Source: Burkholderia anthina | GTDB lineage: Bacteria > Pseudomonadota > Gammaproteobacteria > Burkholderiales > Burkholderiaceae | Reading direction: 5' to 3' | Length of the DNA: 64,000 nucleotides | Assembly: GCF_902498995.1 (NCBI RefSeq) | Contig: NZ_CABVLY010000021.1 | Span: 86,267 to 150,266 of the forward strand | Part shown: positions 34,856 through 42,994 of the stretch, in pieces | Layout of the letters: each line of letters opens with the position of its first letter | Numbering within the stretch: the stretch's first letter is position 1 | Notes under the pieces: model-generated | The model's database searches: none | What the model was told of the DNA's origin: nothing | Seen by the model: only the letters and a program-made list of their open reading frames with translations | Position numbers and translations under genes: made by a program

Positions 34856-35848
34856 ATGGCCGATCAACCGAATTCCCCTGATTCCTCGTCCCGTCCCGAC
34901 AGCCGCGAACCGAACTGGGAGCGCGCCGCGCTCGAACGGATCGCGCTCGCAGCCGTGAAGGAACAGCGCGCGGCGCGGCGCTGGAAGATATTCTTCCGTT
35001 TTGCGTTCCTCGGTGTATGCGTGCTGTTCGCGTTTGCGCTGCTCGATTTCTCGAGCGACTCGAAGTTTTCGTCGAGCGGGCGGCACACGGCGCTCGTGAC
35101 GATCGACGGCGAGATCGCGGCCGGCACCAACGCGAACGCCGACGACATCAATACCGCGCTCGATGCGGCATTCGACGACGACGGCACGGCCGGCGTCGTG
35201 CTGCGGATCAACAGCCCGGGCGGCAGTCCGGTGCAGGCCGGCATGGTCTACGACGAGATCCGGCGGCTGCGCGCGAAGTATCCGGGCAAGCCGCTGTATG
35301 TCGTCGTGACCGACATGTGCGCATCGGGCGGCTATTACATTGCGTCGGCCGCCGACAAGATTTTCGTCGACAAGGCGAGCATCGTCGGCTCGATTGGCGT
35401 GCTGATGGACGGTTTCGGCTTCACGGGCCTGATGGGCAAGCTCGGCGTCGACCGGCGCCTGCATACGTCGGGCGAAAACAAGGGCTTCTACGATCCGTTC
35501 TCGCCCGAGACGCCGAAGATGGACGCCCATGCGCAGGAATTGCTCGACCAGGTCCATGCGCAGTTCATCAAGGCCGTGAAGGATGGCCGCGGCAAGCGGC
35601 TGCATGAAACGCCCGACATGTTCTCGGGGCTGTTCTGGACCGGCGAGAAGAGCGTCGAACTCGGGCTTGCGGACGGCTACGGCACGACGGACACGGTCGC
35701 GCGCGACGTGCTGAAGGCACCGGATCTCGTCGACTACACGGTGAAGGAAAGCCTGACGAACCGCGTCGCACGCAAGTTCGGTGCGGCGGTTGGCGGCGCT
35801 GCGATGAAGGCGCTCACCGCGGGCGGCACGTCGTTCAGCCTGCGCTGA
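34856..35848 (+). CDS. sppA: S49-family signal peptide peptidase (SppA/SohB-like)
   Basis: A 330-residue membrane-anchored serine protease. One transmembrane helix lies near residues 43-62 (IFFRFAFLGVCVLFAFALLD). The S49 core shows LRINSPGGSPVQAG, CASGGYYIASAADKIFVD (nucleophile Ser) and SIVGSIGVLMDGFGF. The single-domain length fits short SppA. It likely degrades cleaved signal peptides. Last gene of the rluC-HAD-Rieske-sppA run. Confidence 0.92.
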   Translation: MADQPNSPDSSSRPDSREPNWERAALERIALAAVKEQRAARRWKIFFRFAFLGVCVLFAFALLDFSSDSKFSSSGRHTALVTIDGEIAAGTNANADDINTALDAAFDDDGTAGVVLRINSPGGSPVQAGMVYDEIRRLRAKYPGKPLYVVVTDMCASGGYYIASAADKIFVDKASIVGSIGVLMDGFGFTGLMGKLGVDRRLHTSGENKGFYDPFSPETPKMDAHAQELLDQVHAQFIKAVKDGRGKRLHETPDMFSGLFWTGEKSVELGLADGYGTTDTVARDVLKAPDLVDYTVKESLTNRVARKFGAAVGGAAMKALTAGGTSFSLR

Positions 35849-35883
35849 GCGGCGGTACGGGGCGGTATGCCCCGTACCGCCGC
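35849..35883. terminator. Fourteen-pair hairpin between convergent sppA and methyltransferase genes
   Basis: A perfect stem (35849-35862 with 35870-35883) with a 7-base loop, beginning right after the sppA stop. No long T run follows, but the convergent position and stem strength suggest a shared terminator. Confidence 0.65.
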
Positions 35884-35895
35884 CGGCTTTCCGCC

Positions 35896-36618
35896 TCAGT
35901 TTGCGAGCAGCAGGAAGATGGCGGGGCGCTTGTGCAGATTCGGTGCGGGCGCCTTTTTCCAGTCCGCCACCGAACGGCTGGCGATCGTCTCGGTTTCGAG
36001 GGTCAGATCGGCCGCGACACAGATCTGCGTCGACGGCGCGCACGTCGCGACCAGCGTGTCGAGCATCGCGTGGTTCCGGTACGGCGTCTCGATGAAGATC
36101 TGCGTCTGGCGAGCCTTGCGTGACAGTTGTTCCAGCTCGCGCAGGCGTTTCGCGCGCGCTGCCGCGTCGACCGGCAGGTAGCCGTTGAACGCGAAACTCT
36201 GGCCGTTCAGGCCCGATGCCATCAGTGCGAGCAGGATCGAACTCGGCCCGACGAGCGGCACGACCTTCACGCCGCGTTCGTGCGCGCGGCGCACCAGCAG
36301 CGCGCCGGGATCGGCCACGGCAGGGCAGCCGGCCTCGGACACGAGCCCCGCGTCCGCGCCGGCCAGTACGGGGGCGAGCAGCCGGTCGATCTCGCCGCCC
36401 GGCGTGTTGACGTTCAGCTCGCGGATCTCGATTTCCTGGATCGGCCGCGTCGTGCCGATCTTCTTCAGGAACGCGCGGGTCGTTTTCGCGTTTTCGCCGA
36501 TGTAATAGCCGAGCGTGCCGGCGCGAGCCTGCACGGCCGCGGGCAGCACCGCGGCGAGCATCGATTCGTCGCCTTCGCCAAGGGTGTTCGGGACGAGATA
36601 GAGCGTGCCGGCGGTCAT
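35896..36618 (-). CDS. SAM-dependent methyltransferase, RsmI-like tetrapyrrole-methylase fold
   Basis: A 240-residue protein of the tetrapyrrole methylase fold. TLYLVPNTLGEGD, GLVSEAGCPAVADPGALLV and VVPLVGPSSILLALMASG match RsmI-related enzymes, though it differs from canonical RsmI (GTLYVVATPIGN start). It may be a second RsmI paralogue. Its start overlaps the maf stop by four bases. Confidence 0.85.
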   Translation of the reverse strand: MTAGTLYLVPNTLGEGDESMLAAVLPAAVQARAGTLGYYIGENAKTTRAFLKKIGTTRPIQEIEIRELNVNTPGGEIDRLLAPVLAGADAGLVSEAGCPAVADPGALLVRRAHERGVKVVPLVGPSSILLALMASGLNGQSFAFNGYLPVDAAARAKRLRELEQLSRKARQTQIFIETPYRNHAMLDTLVATCAPSTQICVAADLTLETETIASRSVADWKKAPAPNLHKRPAIFLLLAN

Positions 36619-37244
36619 GCGCGGTCTCCATGGTTGGCGAACAACGGATAGCCCGCGGCGCGCAGCATTCGCGTGAGCGCGATCAGCGGCAGGCCGACGA
36701 GCGCGGTGGGATCGTCGGAGTCGATCGCGTCGAGCAACGCGATGCCGAGCCCTTCGGATTTTGCGCTGCCGGCGACGTCGTACGGCGTTTCCGCGTGGAG
36801 ATACGCATCGAGTTCGGTTTCGGGCAGCGAGCGAAAGCGCACGTGCGTGACGACGTCCTCGGTTTGCGTCTCGCCGGTGCGGCTGTCGTACAGGCTGAGC
36901 GCGCTGTGGAACTCGACATCGCGGCCCTGCATCGACATCAGTTGCGCGAGTGCGCGCTCGTGCGTGCCGGGCTTGCCGATCTGCAGTCCGTCGAACGTCG
37001 CGACCTGGTCCGATCCGATCACGAGCACGCCGTCCGGCGCGTCGATCGTCGCGGCGACGGCGCGCGCCTTCGCTCCGGCGAGGCGCAGCGCGGTCGCGGC
37101 CGGCGTCTCGCCGGCGAGCGGGGTTTCGTCGAGATCGGGCGACACGACGTCGAACGGCACGCCGAGGCGCTCGAGGAGCGCGCGGCGGTATCGGGAACTG
37201 GAGGCAAGAATCAGCCGCGGCGGGCGGCAAACGGTATCCGGCAT
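36615..37244 (-). CDS. Maf family nucleotide pyrophosphatase
   Basis: A 209-residue Maf protein. LILASSSRYRRALLERLGVPF is the N-terminal substrate loop, SPDLDETP follows, and GSDQVATFDG is the catalytic region. It resembles YceF (7-methyl-GTP pyrophosphatase) more than YhdE, fitting its position next to yceD/rpmF as in E. coli. Divergent from yceD. Confidence 0.92.
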   Translation of the reverse strand: MPDTVCRPPRLILASSSRYRRALLERLGVPFDVVSPDLDETPLAGETPAATALRLAGAKARAVAATIDAPDGVLVIGSDQVATFDGLQIGKPGTHERALAQLMSMQGRDVEFHSALSLYDSRTGETQTEDVVTHVRFRSLPETELDAYLHAETPYDVAGSAKSEGLGIALLDAIDSDDPTALVGLPLIALTRMLRAAGYPLFANHGDRA

Positions 37245-37307
37245 GGTGGGTTGGGTCGGTGAGTCGTCAGGTATGGTGCGGCGTTGCGCGGACGCAAGCT
37301 TAAGTGA

Positions 37308-37336
37308 TTGACCGCAAAAGGTAAAACAGGTATGCT
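37308..37336 (+). promoter_or_regulatory. Candidate promoter of yceD-rpmF operon
   Basis: TTGACC (37308-37313), a 17-base spacer and TATGCT (37331-37336). It would give a leader of about 160 bases before yceD. Confidence 0.6.
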
Positions 37337-37504
37337 TTCCCGCTTTTCGTCGGCAGGCTTTCGTTGTGGTGGCGCCTGCCGGGTCTTCGGAAGTAAAGTA
37401 CGAACCGTGCGCGGCGGTATATCACCCAGATGAGCACCCAGGTGAGCGCGTACGCGAGCGGTGCCAAGCCGGATCCGCAAGTCAGCCTGTAGGCAGGAGC
37501 GCAT

Positions 37505-38140
37505 ATGAACACTTCTTCTGGCAAGCCTGCGGCATCGCTTGATCCGCACGCGGTCGACCTGTTCGAATTCGCCCGCAGCGGGCGGCAGGCAGCAGGCGCG
37601 GTGCGTCTTTCGCAACTGCCGCGCATGTTAAACGAAGTGCCGGCGGACGCGCCAGATCGCGACACGGTCTTCACGTGGCAGGCCGAGGGGTTCACCCAGA
37701 AGGAACTGCAGGACGACGGCGCCGATGGGCAGCAGCCGTATCTGCGCCTTGCGGTGCACGGCCATGCATGGCTCACGTGCCAGCGCTGCATGACTCCGTA
37801 CGACCAGACGTTCGACGTCGACATGACGTACCGGGTCGTCGCGACCGAAGAAGAAGCTGAAGAATTTCCGCTCGACGACGATGAAGCCGATGTGATCGTG
37901 GGCTCTCGCCAGTTCGATCTCGTCGACTTGATCGAAGAGGAATTGCTGCTTTCGTTGCCGCTCGTGCCCAAGCACGAGGTTTGCCCGGCAGTTCACGAAA
38001 GCCTCGTGTCGGGTGCGAGCGGTCCTTTGGAAGACGCGGACGATGAGTCCGGGGAAGCCGGGGACGAAGGCAAACGGCCGAATCCGTTCGCAGCGCTGGA
38101 AGCGTTGAAGAAGGACGGGGACGGCAGCAAGAAACACTAA
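37505..38140 (+). CDS. yceD: YceD family 23S rRNA accumulation protein (DUF177)
   Basis: A 211-residue DUF177 protein. The family Cys pair appears in LTCQRCMTPYDQTFDVDM, and acidic segments (TEEEAEEFPLDDDEADVIVG, DLIEEELLLSLPLVPKHEVC) match YceD. It is linked with 23S rRNA maturation and sits before rpmF as in most proteobacteria. The C terminus ends in a Lys-rich tail. Confidence 0.93.
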   Translation: MNTSSGKPAASLDPHAVDLFEFARSGRQAAGAVRLSQLPRMLNEVPADAPDRDTVFTWQAEGFTQKELQDDGADGQQPYLRLAVHGHAWLTCQRCMTPYDQTFDVDMTYRVVATEEEAEEFPLDDDEADVIVGSRQFDLVDLIEEELLLSLPLVPKHEVCPAVHESLVSGASGPLEDADDESGEAGDEGKRPNPFAALEALKKDGDGSKKH

Positions 38141-38183
38141 GCAGTTGTGGCGCGGGAAGGCGTAGGGCTTTGGGCCAGGGTAG

Positions 38184-38212
38184 TTAAGCGCCGGATCGGG
38201 CTGTGTTAGAAT
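38184..38212 (+). promoter_or_regulatory. Candidate internal promoter for rpmF
   Basis: TTAAGC (38184-38189), 17 bases and TAGAAT (38207-38212) preceded by TG for an extended -10. It lies 26 bases before the rpmF start, a plausible strong ribosomal-protein promoter. Confidence 0.5.
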
Positions 38213-38237
38213 CCGGAAAATTATTTAGGAGTTAGTC

Positions 38238-38417
38238 ATGGCAGTCCAGCAAAACAAGAAGTCGCCGTCGAAGCGCGGCATGCATCGTTCGCACGATTTC
38301 CTGACGGCGTCGCCGCTGGCAGTCGAGCCGAGCACGGGTGAAGTGCATCTGCGTCACCACGTCAGCCCGAACGGCTACTATCGCGGCAAGAAAGTCGTCA
38401 AGACGAAGAACGACTAA
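38238..38417 (+). CDS. rpmF: 50S ribosomal protein L32
   Basis: A 59-residue L32: MAVQQNKKSPSKRGMHRSHD, then a His/Lys-rich body (LRHHVSPNGYYRGKKVV). The zinc-binding Cys seen in some L32 proteins are absent, as usual in proteobacteria. AGGAG precedes the start. The gene is followed by an attenuator-like terminator. Confidence 0.98.
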   Translation: MAVQQNKKSPSKRGMHRSHDFLTASPLAVEPSTGEVHLRHHVSPNGYYRGKKVVKTKND

Positions 38418-38494
38418 GCGTCAAGTCACGCGTTGCGCGCTACGATTCGCCGTTCGCGTGACAACTGGTTCGCTTGACACTTTCCTGGCTCAAC

Positions 38495-38524
38495 AAAAAG
38501 GCGGCATTCAACTGCCGCTTTTTT
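38495..38524 (+). terminator. Intrinsic terminator/attenuator between rpmF and plsX
   Basis: AAAAAG-GCGGCA (38495-38506) pairs with TGCCGC-TTTTTT (38513-38524), one G-T pair, 6-base loop. The plsX start is 24 bases further on, so it should reduce but not abolish read-through from the ribosomal gene. Confidence 0.8.
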
Positions 38525-38547
38525 GTGCCTGAAATTCGTCGCATTCC

Positions 38548-39654
38548 ATGACCGTAAAGCTCACAATCGATTGCATGGGAGGCGACCACGGCCCGTCCGT
38601 GACCGTTCCCGCGGCAGTCAAGTTCGTCCGCGCGCATCCCGATGCGCACCTGATGCTCGTCGGCATCGAAAGCGCGATTCGCGCTCAGCTGAAAAAGCTG
38701 AAAGCCCTCGACGATCCCGCGCTGACCATCGTGCCCGCCACAGAAGTCGTGGCGATGGACGACCCTGTCGAAGTGGCGCTGCGCAAGAAGAAAGATTCTT
38801 CGATGCGCGTCGCGCTCAACCACGTCAAGGATGGCGCGGCCCAGGCCTGTATTTCCGCCGGCAACACCGGTGCGCTGATGGCCGTTTCCCGCTATGTGCT
38901 CAAGACGCTGCCCGGCATCGAGCGGCCCGCGATCGCGTTCGCTTTGCCGAACCCGACCGGCTACACGATGATGCTGGACCTCGGCGCGAACGTCGACTGC
39001 GAGCCGCAGCATCTGCTGCAGTTCGCGGAGATGGGGCATGCGCTCGTCGCCGCGCTCGAAGGCAAGGAGCGTCCGACGATCGGCCTCTTGAACATCGGCG
39101 AAGAGGTCATCAAGGGCAACGAGACGATCAAGCGCGCAGGCGAGCTGCTGCGTGCCAGCACGCTGAATTTCCGCGGCAACGTCGAAGGCAACGACATCTA
39201 CAAGGGCACGGTCGACGTGATCGTCTGCGACGGCTTCGTCGGCAACGTCGCGCTGAAGACGTCCGAGGGGCTCGCGCAGATGCTGTCCGACATCATCCGC
39301 GAGGAGTTCGGCCGTTCGCTGATGTCGAAGTTCATGGCGCTGCTCGCGCTGCCGGTGCTGATGCGTTTCAAGAAGCGCGTCGACCACCGCCAGTACAACG
39401 GCGCGGCGCTCCTGGGGCTGAAGAGTCTCGTGATCAAAAGCCACGGTTCGGCCGATGCCTACGCGTTTGAGTGGGCGATCAAACGCGGGTATGATGCCGT
39501 CAAAAACGGCGTGCTGGAGCGCCTCACGCGCGCGATGGCGGATAATTCGGCGTCGCTCGGCGACGGCGAACACGACGCGGGCGGCGCGGGCCAGACGAGC
39601 CCGGCCGCAGGCCATCACGCCGAACCTTCCGCTGCGCAATCCTCTAAAGCATAA
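38548..39654 (+). CDS. plsX: Phosphate acyltransferase PlsX
   Basis: A 368-residue PlsX making acyl-phosphate from acyl-ACP for phospholipid synthesis. TIDCMGGDHGPSVTVPAAVK is the family N terminus. ACISAGNTGALMAVSRYVL and DVIVCDGFVGNVALKTSEG are conserved. The C terminus has an Ala/Gly/Ser extension. First fatty-acid gene of the cluster; its TAA abuts the fabH ATG. Confidence 0.97.
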   Translation: MTVKLTIDCMGGDHGPSVTVPAAVKFVRAHPDAHLMLVGIESAIRAQLKKLKALDDPALTIVPATEVVAMDDPVEVALRKKKDSSMRVALNHVKDGAAQACISAGNTGALMAVSRYVLKTLPGIERPAIAFALPNPTGYTMMLDLGANVDCEPQHLLQFAEMGHALVAALEGKERPTIGLLNIGEEVIKGNETIKRAGELLRASTLNFRGNVEGNDIYKGTVDVIVCDGFVGNVALKTSEGLAQMLSDIIREEFGRSLMSKFMALLALPVLMRFKKRVDHRQYNGAALLGLKSLVIKSHGSADAYAFEWAIKRGYDAVKNGVLERLTRAMADNSASLGDGEHDAGGAGQTSPAAGHHAEPSAAQSSKA

Positions 39655-40644
39655 ATGGCCCAATCGACTCTCTATTCCCGCGTGCTCGGCACGGGCAGCT
39701 ACCTGCCGCCCGACCGCGTCACGAACCAGCAGTTCGCCGAACGTCTTGCGAAGGAAGGCATCGAGACGAGCGATGAATGGATCGTTGCGCGCACGGGCAT
39801 CCATGCGCGCCATTTCGCCGCACCGGACGTCACGACGAGCGATCTCGCGCTCGAGGCGTCGCGTCGGGCGATCGAGGCGGCCGGCATCGATCCGCAGTCG
39901 ATCGACCTGATCATCGTCGCGACTTCGACCCCCGATTTCGTGTTCCCCAGCACGGCCTGCCTGCTGCAGAACAAGCTCGGCATCAAGAGTGGCGGCGCGG
40001 CGTTCGACGTGCAGGCCGTGTGCTCGGGCTTCGCCTATGCGATGGCGACGGCCGACAGCTTCATCCGCAGTGGTCAGCACCGCACGGCGCTCATCGTCGG
40101 CGCGGAGACGTTCTCGCGCATTCTCGATTTCAAGGACCGCACGACCTGCGTGCTGTTCGGCGACGGTGCGGGCGCCGTGATCCTGTCCGCCTCGGAAGAG
40201 CCGGGCGTGCTCGGCAGCGCGCTGCATGCCGACGGCAGCTATTCGAACATCCTCTGCACGCCGGGCAACGTCAATCGCGGCGTGATCGACGGCAGCGCGT
40301 TCCTGTACATGGACGGGCAGGCCGTGTTCAAGCTCGCGGTCAACGTGCTCGAGAAGGTCGCGATCGAAGCGCTCGCCAAGGCGAATCTCGCACCCGAGCA
40401 GGTCGACTGGCTGATTCCGCACCAGGCCAACATCCGCATCATGACCAGCACCTGCCGCAAGCTCGGCCTGCCGCAGGAGCGCATGGTCGTGACGGTCGAT
40501 CAGCACGGCAATACGTCGGCTGCATCGATCCCGCTGGCGCTCGATACGGCAGTGCGCGACGGCCGCATCCAGCGCGGTCAGCACGTGCTGATCGAAGGTG
40601 TCGGCGGCGGCTTCACCTGGGGTGCGTCGGTCTTCCGCTTCTGA
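39655..40644 (+). CDS. fabH: Beta-ketoacyl-ACP synthase III
   Basis: A 329-residue KAS III condensing acetyl-CoA with malonyl-ACP to start fatty acid synthesis. The catalytic triad is visible: Cys in FDVQAVCSGFAYAM, His in IPHQANIRIM and Asn in DQHGNTSAASIPL. GVGGGFTWGASVFRF is the normal C terminus. Directly adjacent to plsX with no gap. Confidence 0.97.
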   Translation: MAQSTLYSRVLGTGSYLPPDRVTNQQFAERLAKEGIETSDEWIVARTGIHARHFAAPDVTTSDLALEASRRAIEAAGIDPQSIDLIIVATSTPDFVFPSTACLLQNKLGIKSGGAAFDVQAVCSGFAYAMATADSFIRSGQHRTALIVGAETFSRILDFKDRTTCVLFGDGAGAVILSASEEPGVLGSALHADGSYSNILCTPGNVNRGVIDGSAFLYMDGQAVFKLAVNVLEKVAIEALAKANLAPEQVDWLIPHQANIRIMTSTCRKLGLPQERMVVTVDQHGNTSAASIPLALDTAVRDGRIQRGQHVLIEGVGGGFTWGASVFRF

Positions 40645-40729
40645 TCCGCAGCGCGCGTTTGCTGCGCGCGGATCCCGAACCGGCGCGCCGTTCGCGCGCG
40701 CCGTCCGAATCGATTCAATTGGGGACGAT

Positions 40730-41662
40730 ATGAAATTTGCATTCGTTTTTCCGGGGCAGGGCTCGCAGTCGGTCGGCATGCTCAACGCATTCGCCGATCT
40801 GGCCGTCGTGCGCGAGACGCTCCAGGAAGCATCCGATGCACTCAATCAGGATCTCGGCAAGCTGATCGCCGAAGGTCCGGCCGAAGAACTGAATCTGACG
40901 ACCAACACGCAGCCCGTGATGCTGACGGCCGCGTACGCGTGCTATCGCGCGTGGCAGCAGGCAGGCGGCCCGGCGCCGTCGATCGTCGCGGGCCACAGCC
41001 TCGGCGAATACACGGCGCTTGTCACGGCTGGCGCGATCGCGTTCAAGGACGCGGTGCCGCTGGTGCGGTTCCGTGCGCAGGCGATGCAGACGGCCGTGCC
41101 GGTCGGCCAGGGCGGCATGGCCGCGATCCTCGGCCTCGACGACGACACGGTGCGCGCGGTGTGCGCCGAAGCCGCGGAAGCGGGCGTCGTCGAAGCGGTG
41201 AACTTCAACGCGCCGGCGCAAGTCGTGATCGCGGGTGCGAAGGCGGCCGTCGAGAAGGCGTGCGAGATCGCGAAGGCGAAGGGCGCGAAGCGCGCGCTGC
41301 CGCTGCCGGTTTCGGCACCGTTCCATTCGTCGTTGCTCAAGCCGGCGTCGGATCAACTGCGCGACTATCTCGCGAACGTCGACGTGAACGCGCCGCAGAT
41401 TCCGGTCGTCAACAACATCGACGTCGCGGTGGTCAGCGATCCGGCCGCGATCAAGGACGCGCTGGTGCGCCAGGCGGCGGGCCCGGTGCGCTGGGTCGAG
41501 TGCGTGCAGCACATCGCGGGCACGGGCGTCACGCACGTGATCGAATGCGGTCCGGGCAAGGTGCTGGCAGGCCTGACCAAGCGCATCGACGGCAATCTGG
41601 TCGGCGCATCGCTGTTCGATCCGGCGTCGCTCGAAGAAGCGCTCAAGCTGGCGACCGCCTGA
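40730..41662 (+). CDS. fabD: Malonyl-CoA:ACP transacylase
   Basis: A 310-residue FabD. AFVFPGQGSQSVGML is the N-terminal motif, GHSLGEYTALV holds the nucleophile Ser, and the catalytic His is in LPVSAPFHSSLL. The Arg in VRFRAQAMQ binds the malonyl carboxylate. The frame is open upstream, but ATG 40730 after GGGGACG is the conserved start. Confidence 0.97.
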   Translation: MKFAFVFPGQGSQSVGMLNAFADLAVVRETLQEASDALNQDLGKLIAEGPAEELNLTTNTQPVMLTAAYACYRAWQQAGGPAPSIVAGHSLGEYTALVTAGAIAFKDAVPLVRFRAQAMQTAVPVGQGGMAAILGLDDDTVRAVCAEAAEAGVVEAVNFNAPAQVVIAGAKAAVEKACEIAKAKGAKRALPLPVSAPFHSSLLKPASDQLRDYLANVDVNAPQIPVVNNIDVAVVSDPAAIKDALVRQAAGPVRWVECVQHIAGTGVTHVIECGPGKVLAGLTKRIDGNLVGASLFDPASLEEALKLATA

Positions 41663-41698
41663 CGCGGCGCCTTTCCTCAAGAGACGGATATTCGATTC

Positions 41699-42448
41699 AT
41701 GGAAAAGACTCTCGATAAACAGGTCGCGATCGTGACCGGCGCATCGCGCGGCATCGGCCGGGCGATCGCGCTCGAACTGGCGCGCCTGGGCGCGACGGTG
41801 ATCGGCACGGCGACGAGCGAATCGGGCGCTGCCGCGATTACCGCCGGGTTCGCGGAAGCGGGCGTGACGGGCCGCGGCGCGGTGCTGAACGTCAACGATG
41901 CGGCTGCAGCCGAGGCGCTGATCGACGCGACCGTGAAGGAATTCGGCGCGCTCCACGTACTCGTCAACAACGCCGGGATCACGCAGGACCAGCTCGCGAT
42001 GCGGATGAAGGACGAAGACTGGGACGCGGTGATCGACACCAACCTGAAGTCGGTGTTCCGCCTGTCGCGCGCGGTGCTGCGCCCGATGATGAAGGCGCGC
42101 GGCGGCCGCATCATCAACATCACGTCGGTGGTCGGCTCGGCCGGCAACCCGGGCCAGGCCAACTACGCGGCCGCGAAGGCCGGCGTCGCGGGCATGACCC
42201 GCGCGCTCGCGCGCGAAATCGGCAGCCGTGGCATCACGGTGAACTGCGTCGCGCCGGGCTTCATCGACACCGACATGACGAAGACGCTGCCGGAAGAACA
42301 GCAGGCCGCGCTCAAGACCCAGATTCCGCTCGGCCGCCTCGGCAGCCCGGAAGACATCGCCCATGCCGTCGCATTCCTCGCATCGCCGCAAGCCGGTTAC
42401 ATCACCGGCACGACGCTGCACGTGAACGGCGGCATGTACATGTCGTAA
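41699..42448 (+). CDS. fabG: 3-oxoacyl-ACP reductase
   Basis: A 249-residue SDR-family FabG. AIVTGASRGIGRAIALELA is the NADPH site, LVNNAGITQD follows, and the catalytic Ser-Tyr-Lys lie in ITSVVGSAGNPGQANYAAAK. It reduces beta-ketoacyl-ACP. It lies 36 bases after fabD. Confidence 0.97.
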   Translation: MEKTLDKQVAIVTGASRGIGRAIALELARLGATVIGTATSESGAAAITAGFAEAGVTGRGAVLNVNDAAAAEALIDATVKEFGALHVLVNNAGITQDQLAMRMKDEDWDAVIDTNLKSVFRLSRAVLRPMMKARGGRIINITSVVGSAGNPGQANYAAAKAGVAGMTRALAREIGSRGITVNCVAPGFIDTDMTKTLPEEQQAALKTQIPLGRLGSPEDIAHAVAFLASPQAGYITGTTLHVNGGMYMS

Positions 42449-42544
42449 CGGTTTTCGTTTACCATCCGCGCCGTATCCCGTTTTTCAGGCGGACCGGCGC
42501 TTGATCGACCATCAAGCCAACGCGCGTTTTGGCGTCAGCAAACC

Positions 42545-42553
42545 TGATAAAAT
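42545..42553 (+). promoter_or_regulatory. Candidate extended -10 promoter for acpP
   Basis: TGATAAAAT matches an extended -10 (TG-N-TAAAAT), about 40 bases before acpP, in an otherwise noncoding 144-base gap. No matching -35 at 17 bases. Extra transcription would suit the abundance of acyl carrier protein. Confidence 0.4.
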
Positions 42554-42592
42554 GCGCGCACTTGTAAATCTGAACTTTCCCTCGGAGGGGTA

Positions 42593-42832
42593 ATGGATAA
42601 CATCGAACAACGTGTCAAGAAGATCGTCGCCGAGCAACTGGGCGTCGCGGAAGCCGAAATCAAGAACGAAGCTTCGTTCGTGAACGACCTCGGCGCAGAC
42701 TCGCTCGACACCGTTGAACTGGTGATGGCTCTGGAAGACGAGTTCGGCATGGAAATCCCGGACGAAGAAGCAGAGAAGATCACGACGGTTCAGCAAGCGA
42801 TCGACTACGCTCGCGCAAACGTCAAGGCGTAA
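42593..42832 (+). CDS. acpP: Acyl carrier protein
   Basis: A 79-residue acidic ACP. The phosphopantetheine attachment site is Ser37 in [10 protein letters not shown], and the C terminus [19 protein letters not shown] is typical. GGAGGGG precedes the ATG. AcpS, which modifies it, is encoded 13 kb downstream in the same direction. Confidence 0.99.
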
Positions 42833-42917
42833 GCGTGCTTCGCGCTCGTCTGCCACGTCGTCGCGATCTTCGCGTTTGACGCGCCATCCTGCCGGCAACC
42901 GCGCCGGACGGACTAAC

Positions 42918-42970
42918 AGCCACAGGGCTCGCAGGGCTGGTTCCTGCGGCCACTGTGGCTTTTGTTTTTG
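42918..42970 (+). terminator. Nested-hairpin terminator between acpP and fabF
   Basis: AGCCACAG (42918-42925) pairs with CTGTGGCT (42953-42960), followed by TTTGTTTTTG. Inside, CGCAGG pairs with CCTGCG to extend the structure. It lies 25 bases before the fabF start, so it would let acpP be made in excess of fabF. Confidence 0.75.
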
Positions 42971-42994
42971 TCATCCAATGGAAAAGAGGTTACC

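Noticed and set aside
38474..38502. TTGACA as a plsX promoter
   Set aside because: At 17 bases downstream the sequence is AAAGGC, not a -10, and the terminator stem occupies this region.
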